64,000 bases of DNA. Origin: Nostocales cyanobacterium LEGE 11386. Its GTDB lineage: Bacteria > Cyanobacteriota > Cyanobacteriia > Cyanobacteriales > Nostocaceae. Each line of letters starts with the position of its first letter. The first letter of the stretch is position 1. A program made the translations under genes and the position numbers. The stretch lies in NCBI GenBank assembly GCA_015207155.1, contig JADEXK010000005.1:1-64000 (forward strand), given 5' to 3'. The notes under the pieces are model-generated. The model saw nothing but the letters and a program-made list of their open reading frames with translations. It had not been told where the DNA came from and ran no database searches. This document shows positions 1 through 8,520 of this stretch, in pieces.

Positions 1-1070
1 GGAGGCAACCGGGGGATTTTTTCCTCTTTTTCGTGATAATAACTACAACTATGGCATTTATCGACAATTAGTCGTTTTCCCGAACGAAATTGCGTTGGTT
101 GTTGCATAGTTGTCTCAGTGTGAATCACAGTTAATTCTCGACAGTGAGGGCACTTTCTAAACCGAGATGAATTACTCTCCAAGGCAACAAAATGAAATCC
201 CTTGCCAGTTAGTTTCTGGCTGCAATGGAGACATTTCCAACCCTCAAATCTAACACTACCGATATTTTGTGCTGTTTTTTCCAGTTGGTTTAGATGCGGC
301 TCAATTGTGCTTTCATCTACTTTTGCCATCGGCTGTTGGCAATCAGCACACACAAAACTGTAATTACCCTGTTTGCTACGTGTCCGCCCTTCTGGTTTAA
401 TAAGCATTTTCTGAGGGCGTTTCCAAAAATAAACAGTAGTTCCGATAATAAGTCCAACTATTCCACCCCCGGCTAATAATCCCCATGATGAGGTTGTATC
501 ATCCGCAGTGACTTCTGCTGTCGGTGGAGTTGCGGCCTGATTTGGGTCAGACTCTAGAACAACTACTAGCGCTTTCGTTCCTGCCAGTGTACCACCTGCA
601 AAATCACCTTGTTTAAATCGCGGGATAATTTGAGTATCGATAATGTTACCGACTTTGGCATCAGGCAAAATCGCCTCTACACCGTAACCAGTCTCAATTT
701 CCACCCGGCGATCGCCTACTGAAATTAAGAACAATACACCATTATCTTGTCCTTGTTTGCCAATTCCCCAATAATTAAATAGTTCAGTTGCGAAGTTTTT
801 GGGAGAAGTTGCTGAGGCAGTTTTTGGCACTGTTACCACCGCCATTTCTGTACCATTTTTCGCCTCCAAATCAGCAATCATTTGATTAATTTGGGCTTCT
901 GTCTCATCACTGAGAATTCCTGCCATATCAGTTACCCAATCACCAGATTTTTGGGGATTAGGGACTTCTTGAACAGTCAAAGCTAGGCTAGAAAAGGGAG
1001 ATATCAATATGGCTGATGAAAATATACTCAGCCAAAAAATGTGTTTTTGTTTTAGTAAATTCAATTTCAT
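1..1070 (-). CDS. TPM-domain (YgcG/Psb32-like) membrane protein with C-terminal zinc-ribbon-like region, partial
   Basis: The reading frame starts at an ATG at 1068-1070 and stays open to the left edge of the window, so the C-terminus is missing. The order seen is: an N-terminal hydrophobic signal/anchor segment (about residues 1-32), a TPM domain with 'TDMAGILSDE', 'NYWGIGKQGQDNGVLF' and 'RRVEIETGYGVEAILPDA', a transmembrane helix near residues 185-205 ('WGLLAGGGIVGLIIGTTVYF'), then a cytosolic tail with several CxxC pairs that could bind zinc. TPM proteins of this kind (Psb32 in plants and cyanobacteria) are linked to photosystem II repair or membrane protein maintenance. The zinc-ribbon-like tail is typical of the YgcG branch. 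The role in this organism is inferred from the family. Confidence 0.8.
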   Translation of the reverse strand, partial: MKLNLLKQKHIFWLSIFSSAILISPFSSLALTVQEVPNPQKSGDWVTDMAGILSDETEAQINQMIADLEAKNGTEMAVVTVPKTASATSPKNFATELFNYWGIGKQGQDNGVLFLISVGDRRVEIETGYGVEAILPDAKVGNIIDTQIIPRFKQGDFAGGTLAGTKALVVVLESDPNQAATPPTAEVTADDTTSSWGLLAGGGIVGLIIGTTVYFWKRPQKMLIKPEGRTRSKQGNYSFVCADCQQPMAKVDESTIEPHLNQLEKTAQNIGSVRFEGWKCLHCSQKLTGKGFHFVALESNSSRFRKCPHCRELTVIHTETTMQQPTQFRSGKRLIVDKCHSCSYYHEKEEKIPRLP

Positions 1071-1352
1071 TGCTTTCGCCTCTAGCAGACAAATGTCTGG
1101 AGTGCATCTGCATACAATCCGCTTTTGTTGTTAACTCCTAATTTTTAGTGTTTTTTCCCAGAATTAACCAACCATGAATATCTTAACGATTTATCCTTGT
1201 AATAGTTATTTCATATCAGGTTCGGATAGCTAAAACCGAACCTGAGCGACAATTTAGAGGAAGATAGGAATTTAGGTAATATGGCAGAGATAAAAGACTT
1301 GCAGAAAATTTTCCTCTGCTCATCTACTTTCTCTGCCAATTTTACCTCGTGC

Positions 1353-1820
1353 CTAACTTACCTCTACTGAATTGTTTATTTCAGGAAGTAATTGGCAGAA
1401 TTTGTCAATGTCTGCGACAGCAGCTTGGTAGTTACTCAAAGCAAGTTGAGTATTACCAAGTCCAGCAGCTTGATCGATTTTAACCAGGTGGTTAAGCAAA
1501 TCTCGCGTTATTTGGCGTGCTGTAGGTTGGTCTTTAGGTAGAAGGTTGGGAGTGACATAAGTCATGCTCAACCTAGCTTCTGTAATCGGACCATGGATAA
1601 AATTACTGACATTAATCCAATCCTTCTTTTGGATCAGGGTTTCCAGTTCGTCTGCGCGATCGCGCACAGCCTGAATTTGCGGAACATATTCCTGAATTCT
1701 CTCCAGTTGAAGTGCGGTGTAAGTTGGAGGTGCAACTGCGACGCTAGGGCCACCACAACTGATGAGGAATGTGGCCAATAATACGAGAATCAATGAAAAA
1801 ATCGAGCGTTGACGCGCCAT
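1353..1820 (-). CDS. psbQ: Photosystem II lumenal lipoprotein PsbQ (CyanoQ)
   Basis: A 155-aa protein with a short signal peptide ending in a lipobox ('LISC', Cys at about residue 22) followed by a helical body, the size and layout of cyanobacterial PsbQ. The protein is a lipid-anchored extrinsic subunit on the lumenal face of photosystem II and supports the oxygen-evolving complex and PSII stability. The residues 'LERIQEYVPQIQAVRDR' and 'DWINVSNFIHGP' fit the four-helix-bundle family. The start is the ATG at 1818-1820, immediately before a basic n-region. It stands alone, with 280 bp of gene-free DNA downstream and about 370 bp upstream. Confidence 0.88.
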   Translation of the reverse strand: MARQRSIFSLILVLLATFLISCGGPSVAVAPPTYTALQLERIQEYVPQIQAVRDRADELETLIQKKDWINVSNFIHGPITEARLSMTYVTPNLLPKDQPTARQITRDLLNHLVKIDQAAGLGNTQLALSNYQAAVADIDKFCQLLPEINNSVEVS

Positions 1821-2190
1821 AAACTGAACTTAATTTGTTTTGTGTGTGCCAATTAACAGTGTCATTTTAGATCGCTGGGGTGATTTATCGTTCTGCTTAG
1901 GAAGGGATTTTGCCGAAAATTCTCTTTCCTCAGTTGAGATTTTTGATTAAAGAGGCAGTTACCGCATGTTTCTGGAAAAAAATTAAGTATAATTACCCAA
2001 GATAGACTTGCTTAATTCAAAAATATTTAATTAGCAGTTTTTGGTAATCGTAATTGTTAGGAAAGCATAATTTCAAAGTTGCTAAATCTAAAAGGTATTG
2101 ATAAGCTGAAACACCAGTATTATAAGCCTTCTGGCGGTTTTTCTGTCGTAACATTCCCCATAGATCGGCAAAATATAGGAGTGTTTTTTT

Positions 2191-2619
2191 GTGAATGCAG
2201 CTGAACAGGCAACAAACCTTGAACTCGCCAGCAAGATTGCGACGGTAGTGAATTTGTTCAAATTTGAGTTTCCTGATGCTAAATCGGATCTCAAACCCTG
2301 GAAGGATGACCCAGAAACGAGGGAGTTGGTTGATCCAGATTCGATAGATATCGGTTTTCACTTTCCTGGAATCAGCAAATCTTGGCGCAGTCGCAGTATC
2401 TTGATTCAAATCCGCTTTTATCAAGATCCCATAAATCACTCACGTCGCGCCATTGGTTTGGAGGTAGCTGGATTTGACCATCGTGGTGAGGCGTGGCGAC
2501 TGTCTACAGTAGAAAACTGGAGTTTTGTCGGTATGTCTGAACCTTCACCACAAGTCGGAGACAAACTCAAACAAATTTGCCGACACATTTTAGAGGTGTT
2601 TAATAAACCAAGTGATTGA
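2191..2619 (+). CDS. Conserved hypothetical protein, 142 aa
   Basis: The start is a GTG at 2191 with an AGGAG Shine-Dalgarno 8-9 nt upstream. The product is soluble and mixed alpha/beta, with no signal peptide or membrane segment and no catalytic motif I recognise. Features that stand out are 'ELVDPDSIDIGFHFPGISKS' and 'EVAGFDHRGEAWRLST'. It converges with the HigA-like gene on the other strand, the two ends being only about 13 nt apart. I do not assign a function. Confidence 0.6.
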   Translation: MNAAEQATNLELASKIATVVNLFKFEFPDAKSDLKPWKDDPETRELVDPDSIDIGFHFPGISKSWRSRSILIQIRFYQDPINHSRRAIGLEVAGFDHRGEAWRLSTVENWSFVGMSEPSPQVGDKLKQICRHILEVFNKPSD

Positions 2620-2632
2620 GAAATAATTAGCC

Positions 2633-3742
2633 TTACTGCCCATCTAATGACCATTCCCATTTTTGCTTCAAGTCGTTGCAATGGCTAGGTGGTAGAACCT
2701 TGTCATGCTGAAGTCTTCCAACTACAATCCCTGGTGCAATACCTATTTCAGTAGCAAACTGCTCTATATTTGCTTTACTCAATTGTTGCACTCTTGCGAG
2801 AAATCGCTTTAAATCAGCAGGCGGAATAAGTATATCCTCAGAGAATTTGTTTGCTTCTTTCTCTTTATCTTGATCTTCGATGGAACCAATACCTGTTCCC
2901 TCAAGGAAAATTTCCCGCTTGCCATGCAGCAAAATATGACCAGCTTCATGAAAAAAGGCAAACCACAGATTGTCATTAGTTTTGTAGCGTAGGCTAAGTT
3001 GAATTAGTGCCTTGTCAGAATTTAACCAATGAGTTGCACCACTAGTTCGCGTTTTGGGAAGTTGTGGTACAAAAACTAAAGCCACGCCAGATTCTGAACA
3101 TAAACGCACCATTTCCGGCTGGAAAATTTCTGGTGTTTCTAAAGTCAAATGGCGGATTTTTTGCAGCGCCTCCCTAAACTTGTGGGCATCATAGGGAGCA
3201 CAAGCAATCTCAGATGCTTCAATTTCTCCCCGACGCAGCCAAGCGACAACATCACCAAAGTCACTTTGGAAAGTCTGAGATTTACGAAAATATACGAGAT
3301 TTCTACTCCATATATCCTCACATTGTTCAGGGGAGGCAACGGCGAAAAAATTTAGTACTTCCCGCAGTTGCTCAACTTTGTCCCGATAGCGCCGAATCCA
3401 ACCATACTTAATCATGGCTGTAATGGGAATTCCTTTCATCCACGCTACCTGCTTTTCTAAGCGCTCTTTTTCTTCCTGTTGTGCTAAAAATTCCCGGTAT
3501 TGTTTTTCGCGGTTATTCCAAAAACTAGCTGGGACATTTAATACTCGTTCTAGCTGTAATGCTGTTTCTGGGGTAATTGCTGTTTTACCATTGATGATTT
3601 CGTTAATTGTTTTTTTAGGTCTCCCAGTCCGTTCTGCCAGTTCTGCTTGGGTCATTCCCCGCTCTTCTAAGACTTCAAGAAGAGTTTCCCCTGGAGGAGA
3701 AATGTAATCGGGCGTGTACTGATTTTTAATCGTATTAATCAT
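2633..3742 (-). CDS. higA: HigA-type antitoxin: XRE helix-turn-helix fused to ImmA/IrrE-type metallopeptidase domain
   Basis: 369 aa. Residues about 15-75 form an XRE/HigA-type helix-turn-helix ('RGMTQAELAERTGRPKKTI', 'PETALQLERVLNVPASFW'). A linker follows, then an IrrE-like domain with the zinc-peptidase signature HExxH in 'FFHEAGHILLH' near residue 262. Such proteins act as DNA-binding antitoxins of the HigBA group and repress their own operon; the peptidase-like domain may let the repressor be switched. The start (3740-3742) overlaps the end of the upstream toxin remnant by 8 nt, the usual higB-higA order. The antitoxin is intact while the toxin is frameshifted, so it may persist only as a regulator. 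Confidence 0.8.
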   Translation of the reverse strand: MINTIKNQYTPDYISPPGETLLEVLEERGMTQAELAERTGRPKKTINEIINGKTAITPETALQLERVLNVPASFWNNREKQYREFLAQQEEKERLEKQVAWMKGIPITAMIKYGWIRRYRDKVEQLREVLNFFAVASPEQCEDIWSRNLVYFRKSQTFQSDFGDVVAWLRRGEIEASEIACAPYDAHKFREALQKIRHLTLETPEIFQPEMVRLCSESGVALVFVPQLPKTRTSGATHWLNSDKALIQLSLRYKTNDNLWFAFFHEAGHILLHGKREIFLEGTGIGSIEDQDKEKEANKFSEDILIPPADLKRFLARVQQLSKANIEQFATEIGIAPGIVVGRLQHDKVLPPSHCNDLKQKWEWSLDGQ

Positions 3743-4069
3743 GAGTATCCTCCACGCCGAGTATTCTAACGGCAGTTACTTTACTCCAGTCGATGCCTCC
3801 ATCTGGTTTGGTAGGAATTGGTTCATCTGCTGGCTCAAATATAAGCCGATATGGATGATCCAAGTCAAGCGATAATTGACCTGCACGGTCATGAAGCAAT
3901 TCGTGGCAACGTCCAGGAAGATTTCGCATATCCTCAAGTGAGTTAGCAGCACGTAAATCATCAGCCTTCTGCGAATACGTTTTGCTCTATCTACACCTTG
4001 GTTTTTCTCTAGAACTCTCTGGTCATTAAACTCTTTTTCAAGTTTTTTGTTTTTAAACACAACATCCAT
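3735..4069 (-). pseudogene. higB: HigB/RelE-type toxin gene, frameshifted
   Basis: Two overlapping frames together give one HigB-like protein of about 110 aa. The first frame starts at the ATG 4067-4069 ('MDVVFKNKKLEKEFNDQ...RIRRRL'). The second continues with 'DDLRAANSLEDMRNLPGRC' and 'LSLDLDHPYRLIFEP' to the stop at 3735, overlapping higA. The break is near 3964-3969: adding one base (an AAGG-to-AGG type deletion restored) joins the frames. The RelE/HigB fold is normally a ribosome-dependent mRNA interferase. As sequenced, translation leaves the frame halfway, so the toxin should be inactive, unless this is a sequencing error or a programmed shift. Confidence 0.72.
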
Positions 4070-4087
4070 TATACCAAAGGTTCTATT

Positions 4088-4118
4088 AATATTGTTAACC
4101 TTATAGGTTAACAATATT
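4088..4118. promoter_or_regulatory. Perfect 13-bp palindrome upstream of higBA, candidate HigA operator
   Basis: AATATTGTTAACC (4088-4100), a 5-nt spacer, and its exact reverse complement (4106-4118) lie 19 bp upstream of the higB start. HigA-family antitoxins repress their operons by binding palindromes near the promoter, so this is the natural operator candidate. The binding role is inferred from position. Confidence 0.6.
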
Positions 4119-4338
4119 TTAGTCATTTGAACCAAAAAGGCTAGAAATTACCCATAAATAGGGTTTAAATCATTATTACTTTAAAAATAAGTACCTACTA
4201 TAATTCAAGCTAAAAAAACGTAATGTTTAGCCAGAATTAGCACATACTTCACCTTAAATTTGAGTTTTTAGCAGTTTTAGCAAATACCCTAACTGACAAT
4301 ATCTAACAACCATTCTGGTAGGTGCAGTTGTAAAACTG

Positions 4339-4752
4339 TTACTCATTACCAGTTTTGCAAGTACCATCAACACAATATGCTGATTGATAGGTACTCGATC
4401 GCTTGCCAAAAATAGTATAACGGTTGTCGCGAATTTGTTCATAAAAGCGATCGCCTGCCCATTTCATCCCAGGTAACGCCCGATAAGCTTCAACAAAGAT
4501 ATTTCCCAACGGTAATAATCGCCCAATTTCTTCAGCAGCATTACTACCTTGCCAACGTCTTTGGGGTGCATCACCATCAATTAAAATCATCCCCTGTTCA
4601 CAATCTTGGGGGGTAATTCCCCACTGTCTAAGTTTTTGCTCATCTTGCATCGGGGCATAGCGAAACAATTTTCCTTGATCTAAGTTTTCCAGTAACTGCA
4701 CTAGGGTAACGCAGAGATTACAATTCCCATCGTAGATAACGTAGTAATTCAT
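4339..4752 (-). CDS. DCC family thiol-disulfide oxidoreductase-like protein (DUF393)
   Basis: 137 aa, opening with the family signature 'YDGNCNLC' (DGxCxLC) near residue 8, the redox-type CxxC motif of the DCC family. The later residues 'DEQKLRQWGI' and 'EAYRALPGMKWAGDRFYEQI' also fit. The protein is small, soluble and probably thioredoxin-fold-like. The substrate is unknown for most members. It is monocistronic, starts at ATG 4750-4752 and has about 300 bp of gene-free DNA between it and the divergent dps gene; I see no clear regulatory site there. Confidence 0.8.
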   Translation of the reverse strand: MNYYVIYDGNCNLCVTLVQLLENLDQGKLFRYAPMQDEQKLRQWGITPQDCEQGMILIDGDAPQRRWQGSNAAEEIGRLLPLGNIFVEAYRALPGMKWAGDRFYEQIRDNRYTIFGKRSSTYQSAYCVDGTCKTGNE

Positions 4753-5057
4753 GAAAATAGTGTTTGTTTGGGGATAATAGCAAATTTACACTGCTTAAAT
4801 GAAGTGAGTCAAATTTAACTGGCTTTCACCTATGATTTTTCGCAGAATTACATAATCTGCGATCGCTTTTTTGGGGGAAATTTAGCACAATAGATCACTA
4901 TCGTAGTTGAGTGTTCTAATTTAAAATTTTGGCTCACAAAAGATTATAAATCATGATAATAATTCATTCAGACATTAATGCCATCTGCCCAAAGGGAGTT
5001 TTGCATAATTATCTACTATCTGTAGACTGGTTATGTCGAACCAATTGAAGTAGAATC

Positions 5058-5630
5058 ATGACCGATAACAATACACTGGCATCACGTCTTTACCCTACTC
5101 GCATTGACATTCCGGCTGAAGCGCGAGTGCAAATCGTGGTAATTCTCAATCAAAGCTTGGCAGCTACTATGGATTTGAAAACCCAGACGAAGCAAGCTCA
5201 CTGGAACGTTAAAGGAACTGACTTTTATCAGCTGCACGAATTATTTGATGAAATGGCTGATGAATTGGAAGAATATGTTGATATGGTCGCTGAACGTGTC
5301 ACCGCTTTGGGTGGTTATGCTTTAGGAACAGCACGAGCGGCGGCTAGCAATTCCATTTTGCCAGAATATCCCTTTGATATTTTAGAAGGTAAAGAGCATG
5401 TGACAGCTTTGGCAGATCGCTTTGCACTCTATGCCAAACATATCAGAGACGCGATCGCTAAAACCGATGACTTAGGTGATGCTGACACCGCCGACCTTTA
5501 CACCGAGATTTCCCGCACCATTGACAAACGACTCTGGTTCCTAGAGGCTCATTTGCAAGTATCAGAAATTAAGGGTGAGAATGGTAAATCTGGTACTACT
5601 ACAACTCAAAAGTCAGCTTTTGTCAGATAA
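5058..5630 (+). CDS. dps: DNA starvation/stationary-phase protection protein Dps (ferritin-like)
   Basis: 190 aa. The ferroxidase-centre region is clear: 'KQAHWNVKGTDFYQLHELFD' followed by 'DELEEYVDMVAERVTALGG', which supplies the His, Asp and Glu ligands shared between Dps subunits. Dps forms a 12-subunit shell that oxidises Fe(II) with hydrogen peroxide, stores iron and protects DNA. The C-terminal tail beyond about residue 170 is Ser/Thr/Lys-rich and disordered-looking. The start is the ATG at 5058. Nostoc-type cyanobacteria usually carry several dps paralogues; which one this is cannot be told from sequence alone. Confidence 0.9.
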   Translation: MTDNNTLASRLYPTRIDIPAEARVQIVVILNQSLAATMDLKTQTKQAHWNVKGTDFYQLHELFDEMADELEEYVDMVAERVTALGGYALGTARAAASNSILPEYPFDILEGKEHVTALADRFALYAKHIRDAIAKTDDLGDADTADLYTEISRTIDKRLWFLEAHLQVSEIKGENGKSGTTTTQKSAFVR

Positions 5631-5745
5631 GTACTTTTGTTCTCCAACTGAATAGTATCTTTTTGGTAAGTACAGCACTTTTAAGTGCGTACTTTTCATT
5701 TTATATGTACATAGTTTACTATTTAAATAGTTCAAATATTACTTG

Positions 5746-5882
5746 AACAAAGGAAGAGGGAAAAAGAAAGAAGGAAGAAAGAAGTCTTGCCAAACGGTTT
5801 TAAATCCCTACTTCGACAGGCTCAGTGACCACCACCAATTTTCCTTCTGACTTCTGACTCCAACAGCACTTCCTTATTTAAA
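5746..5882. repeat. Dispersed intergenic repeat, copy A
   Basis: This stretch is the reverse complement of 17923-18038: both contain the run AGAAGTCAGAAGGAAAATTG, a GGAAGTGCTGTTGGAGTC block and a purine-rich (GGAAGAAAGAAGG-type) end. Copy A carries about 19 extra bases (CTTCGACAGGCTCAGTGA type) in the middle that copy B lacks. No coding potential was seen. The rest of 5631-6057 holds only AT-rich DNA and the pirin ribosome binding site. Confidence 0.7.
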
Positions 5883-6057
5883 TAAAATATGTTAAGCAAA
5901 ATTTATGCAGGATCGCTAATTAATATAATCTGCCATTTGGATAAAACAATTACTAGCTAATGAATAATAAATTTTGGCTTTTAATTATTAATTGCACAAG
6001 CCTATTCCCTATTACCAATCTGAGTTTGTAAACCTGAAAATTAAACGAGGTAACACC

Positions 6058-6774
6058 ATGTCTCAAAATACAATTAACTACCTAATTCACGATCGCAACG
6101 CCCGTGGTCATGCACAGTTTGGCTGGCTTGATAGCTATCACACCTTTTCCTTTGGTAGTTTTTATGATCCCAATCGCATGGGATTTCGTTCTCTGCGGGT
6201 AATCAACGACGATCGCATCGCCCCTGGTGCGGGATTCCCTACCCACAGTCATCGCGATATGGAAATCCTTACCTATGTGCTGTCGGGTGCTGTGGAGCAT
6301 AAAGACAGTTTGGGTACAGGTTCAGTGATTCGTCCTGGTGATGCACAAATTATGAGTGCGGGGACGGGAATCTCTCACAGCGAATTTAATCCCTCACAAA
6401 CTGAACCACTGCATTTACTGCAAATCTGGATTGTACCGGACAAGCAAGGATTGGCACCCAGGTATGAACAAAAATCATTTCCTCTAGCAGAAAAACGCGG
6501 TAAATTACGCTTAATTGCGGCTCAAGATGGACGTGATGGTGCTGTGACAATTCACCAGGATGTTGATTTATATACAGCTGTTTTAGAGCCAGGTGATGTT
6601 GTCAATTATCACGTCAAACCTCATCGTTATGCTTGGTTACAAATAGCTCAAGGTGTCGCCACCTTGAATGGAGAAGAACTAAGAGCAGGTGATGGGGTAC
6701 AAATTAGTGGTGAAGAAGAACTCCAAATCAGTACCGATATCGGAACGGAAATTTTACTTTTTGATTTGGGTTGA
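6058..6774 (+). CDS. Pirin family protein (bicupin)
   Basis: 238 aa from the ATG at 6058, which has a good Shine-Dalgarno (ACGAGGT) just upstream; a TTG in the same frame at 5992 is less likely. The N-terminal cupin carries metal-ligand residues in '[18 protein letters not shown]' and '[10 protein letters not shown]', matching the pirin His/His/His/Glu set. The second cupin ('[16 protein letters not shown]') lacks a full set, as usual. Bacterial pirins include quercetin dioxygenases and stress-related regulators of metabolism; the substrate here is unknown. A strong terminator follows the gene. Confidence 0.88.
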   Translation: MSQNTINYLIHDRNARGHAQFGWLDSYHTFSFGSFYDPNRMGFRSLRVINDDRIAPGAGFPTHSHRDMEILTYVLSGAVEHKDSLGTGSVIRPGDAQIMSAGTGISHSEFNPSQTEPLHLLQIWIVPDKQGLAPRYEQKSFPLAEKRGKLRLIAAQDGRDGAVTIHQDVDLYTAVLEPGDVVNYHVKPHRYAWLQIAQGVATLNGEELRAGDGVQISGEEELQISTDIGTEILLFDLG

Positions 6775-6783
6775 TCAAAGTTG

Positions 6784-6824
6784 AGTTTGTAGTGAGGACT
6801 AAATTCCTCACTACAAACTTTTTT
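6784..6824. terminator. Bidirectional rho-independent terminator between pirin and thiF-like genes
   Basis: A perfect 15-bp stem (AGTTTGTAGTGAGGA and its complement, 6784-6798/6805-6819) with a 6-nt loop is followed by a T-run at 6819-6824. It serves the pirin gene and could also end the convergent minus-strand transcript; its T-run touches the stop codon of the ThiF-like gene. Confidence 0.8.
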
Positions 6825-7473
6825 ATGTCGTCTTACTAAGAAACAGAGATTGAACAGTTAGATCCTTGAGGGTGATGGTAAAGTTACGCTGTTCTGCTGT
6901 TGCAATGAAGGAAGCGATCGCTTCACAAGCTACAGCAACAGTTAATATTACCAAGTTGCGTGCCAATGGATAATCGCAGACATCATCATTAACATCCGAA
7001 GGAACGCGATAAACGTCATTCCAAATCACTTCTGCATAATCGGCTGCTAGTCCAGCATGAAGACAAGGAATGTTGAATTGATCAGCATAATCTTTAATAG
7101 CTTGACGTGCCACGCTGTTATCAAAGACATCCACAATTAGCTGAGTATCTTTGAGTAATTGTGTGGTATTTACTGGTGTTAACTCTTTTATTTTGGCATC
7201 AATTTTAGTGCCAATTGCTCGGTATAAATTGTTTGCTAATATTTTTGCCTTGAATGCTCCCACATCAGAACGGTAGTAAGGCTGAGTGGAAAGATTACGC
7301 TCCTCAATGCGATCGCAATCAATTACCGCCAGTTTATCAAAACCAGACCGCGCTAGGTTTTCAGTAATGTTAGCTCCTAAAGCGCCAGCCCCACAAATAG
7401 TTACACGATAATTTTTCAGCTTTGCCATCACAGCAGTGGTGCGATAAAGCTGTTCGTGAAAAAATACGCTCAT
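6823..7473 (-). CDS. ThiF/MoeB/E1-like adenylyltransferase
   Basis: 216 aa from ATG 7471-7473; a GTG nine bases earlier (7480-7482) is an alternative start. A Rossmann nucleotide-binding motif is plain ('VTICGAGALGANITENLARSGF'-type GxGxxG, then 'VIDCDRIEERNLSTQPYY'), which is diagnostic of E1-like enzymes that adenylate the C-terminal Gly of ubiquitin-like or sulfur-carrier proteins. A Cys in 'DDVCDYPLARN' sits where E1-like proteins may place a reactive thiol. It follows the 274-aa gene by about 14 nt. A ubiquitin-like protein ending in Gly is encoded upstream in the same cluster (12613-12813) and is the obvious candidate partner; that pairing is inferred. Confidence 0.85.
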   Translation of the reverse strand: MSVFFHEQLYRTTAVMAKLKNYRVTICGAGALGANITENLARSGFDKLAVIDCDRIEERNLSTQPYYRSDVGAFKAKILANNLYRAIGTKIDAKIKELTPVNTTQLLKDTQLIVDVFDNSVARQAIKDYADQFNIPCLHAGLAADYAEVIWNDVYRVPSDVNDDVCDYPLARNLVILTVAVACEAIASFIATAEQRNFTITLKDLTVQSLFLSKTT

Positions 7474-7487
7474 TGTCCTCACTACTC

Positions 7488-8312
7488 TTATGTTTCCATT
7501 ACACCCACTAACGATTGCAAGTCAAAATCGCGATCGCGTCCACTCAGACAAATACCAGAACTGATTACAGTCAAATCAGTTTTAGCGATCGCGCTACTGT
7601 GACGCACACCATCGGCTGTTGTCCAATCAACTGTCCAATAATCACCGCGATCGTGGAATTGGCGTAATTCACCACCACCCATCCGCAATGCCTTCTTCAG
7701 TCGTTTTTCATCTTGTTGCGGTTGACTAAAACCCTCAATGTGCCGAGTTGCTAATTCATACACTGTGCGGATTTCTGGAGTCATACCTTTGAACTGCAAT
7801 TCCTCAGCCGGAGTGAGTTGTTTAACAGCAGATTGCAGAGTTTCCACAATTACCGGATCGGTACGGCGATCAATATCCTCAAACCAGCAGGATTGTCCAT
7901 GCCAACGAGCTATGATTTGCTCAAAGACAACACCCTCAGTAACTAAATGCACTGCGATCGGTTTTACTACCCGCAATCGTTGAAGCATATCTATTTCATT
8001 TACGGGGTATGCTAGCCAAGTTTGTCCTTGTAGTTGGTGTGCTAACCGCAGCCTTATTTGGGGAAAGTGTTGCAAGTATTCCGCAATTTGGGGTAAGTCT
8101 GCTTCTTCCACAACCTTTGCTGTCTTCTCATCCACAGGCTGAAAGATGCCCCAACCTGCAAATTTACTAGGCTTTGGTGTGAAGGTGTAGATCATTCCGG
8201 CTACTCGTGTGCGAACTCGTCCACCTTTGACGCAGGGTGCAAGAAATTGGGTAGTGTACAATTTTGCTTCTGCATCAGCAATTTGGTTAATTAGTTTATG
8301 GATGTTAGTCAT
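7488..8312 (-). CDS. Conserved protein of unknown function, 274 aa, linked to ThiF-like gene
   Basis: A soluble protein with no signal or membrane segment. It has an alpha/beta N-terminal half ('PKPSKFAGWGIFQPVDE', 'LAHQLQGQTWLAYPVNE') and a C-terminal part with 'RMGGGELRQFHDRGDYWTV'. Cysteines occur at 'APCVKGG', 'QSCWFED' and 'SSGICLSG'. The gene ends about 14 nt before the ThiF-like start, so the two are probably co-translated. By context it could be an E2-like or adaptor component of the same conjugation-type system, but I see no motif that proves it. Family unrecognised. Confidence 0.7.
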   Translation of the reverse strand: MTNIHKLINQIADAEAKLYTTQFLAPCVKGGRVRTRVAGMIYTFTPKPSKFAGWGIFQPVDEKTAKVVEEADLPQIAEYLQHFPQIRLRLAHQLQGQTWLAYPVNEIDMLQRLRVVKPIAVHLVTEGVVFEQIIARWHGQSCWFEDIDRRTDPVIVETLQSAVKQLTPAEELQFKGMTPEIRTVYELATRHIEGFSQPQQDEKRLKKALRMGGGELRQFHDRGDYWTVDWTTADGVRHSSAIAKTDLTVISSGICLSGRDRDFDLQSLVGVMET

Positions 8313-8520
8313 ATAGCAGTGGCAAAAATATTATGAAAATCTCACGCAAAGACGCAAAGGCGCAAAGTTAGGAAGAAGAGTTTTAGAAAGCTTTGTAGTG
8401 GTGCGATCGCTGTTATTTCATATGCTTTACTTCATGTTTTTATCAGTATCATAAATTGGACTTATAACAAGTTCTTAATCAATAAATATATTTTGAATTA
8501 ATAGCGATTTATAAACTAGT

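Noticed and set aside
2017..2439. A 140-aa minus-strand ORF opposite the 142-aa protein
   Set aside because: Its composition is that of an antisense frame; the plus-strand ORF has a proper ribosome binding site.
5992..6057. An N-terminal extension of pirin from TTG 5992
   Set aside because: The ATG at 6058 has a good Shine-Dalgarno and begins the conserved domain; the extension has no family-like residues.
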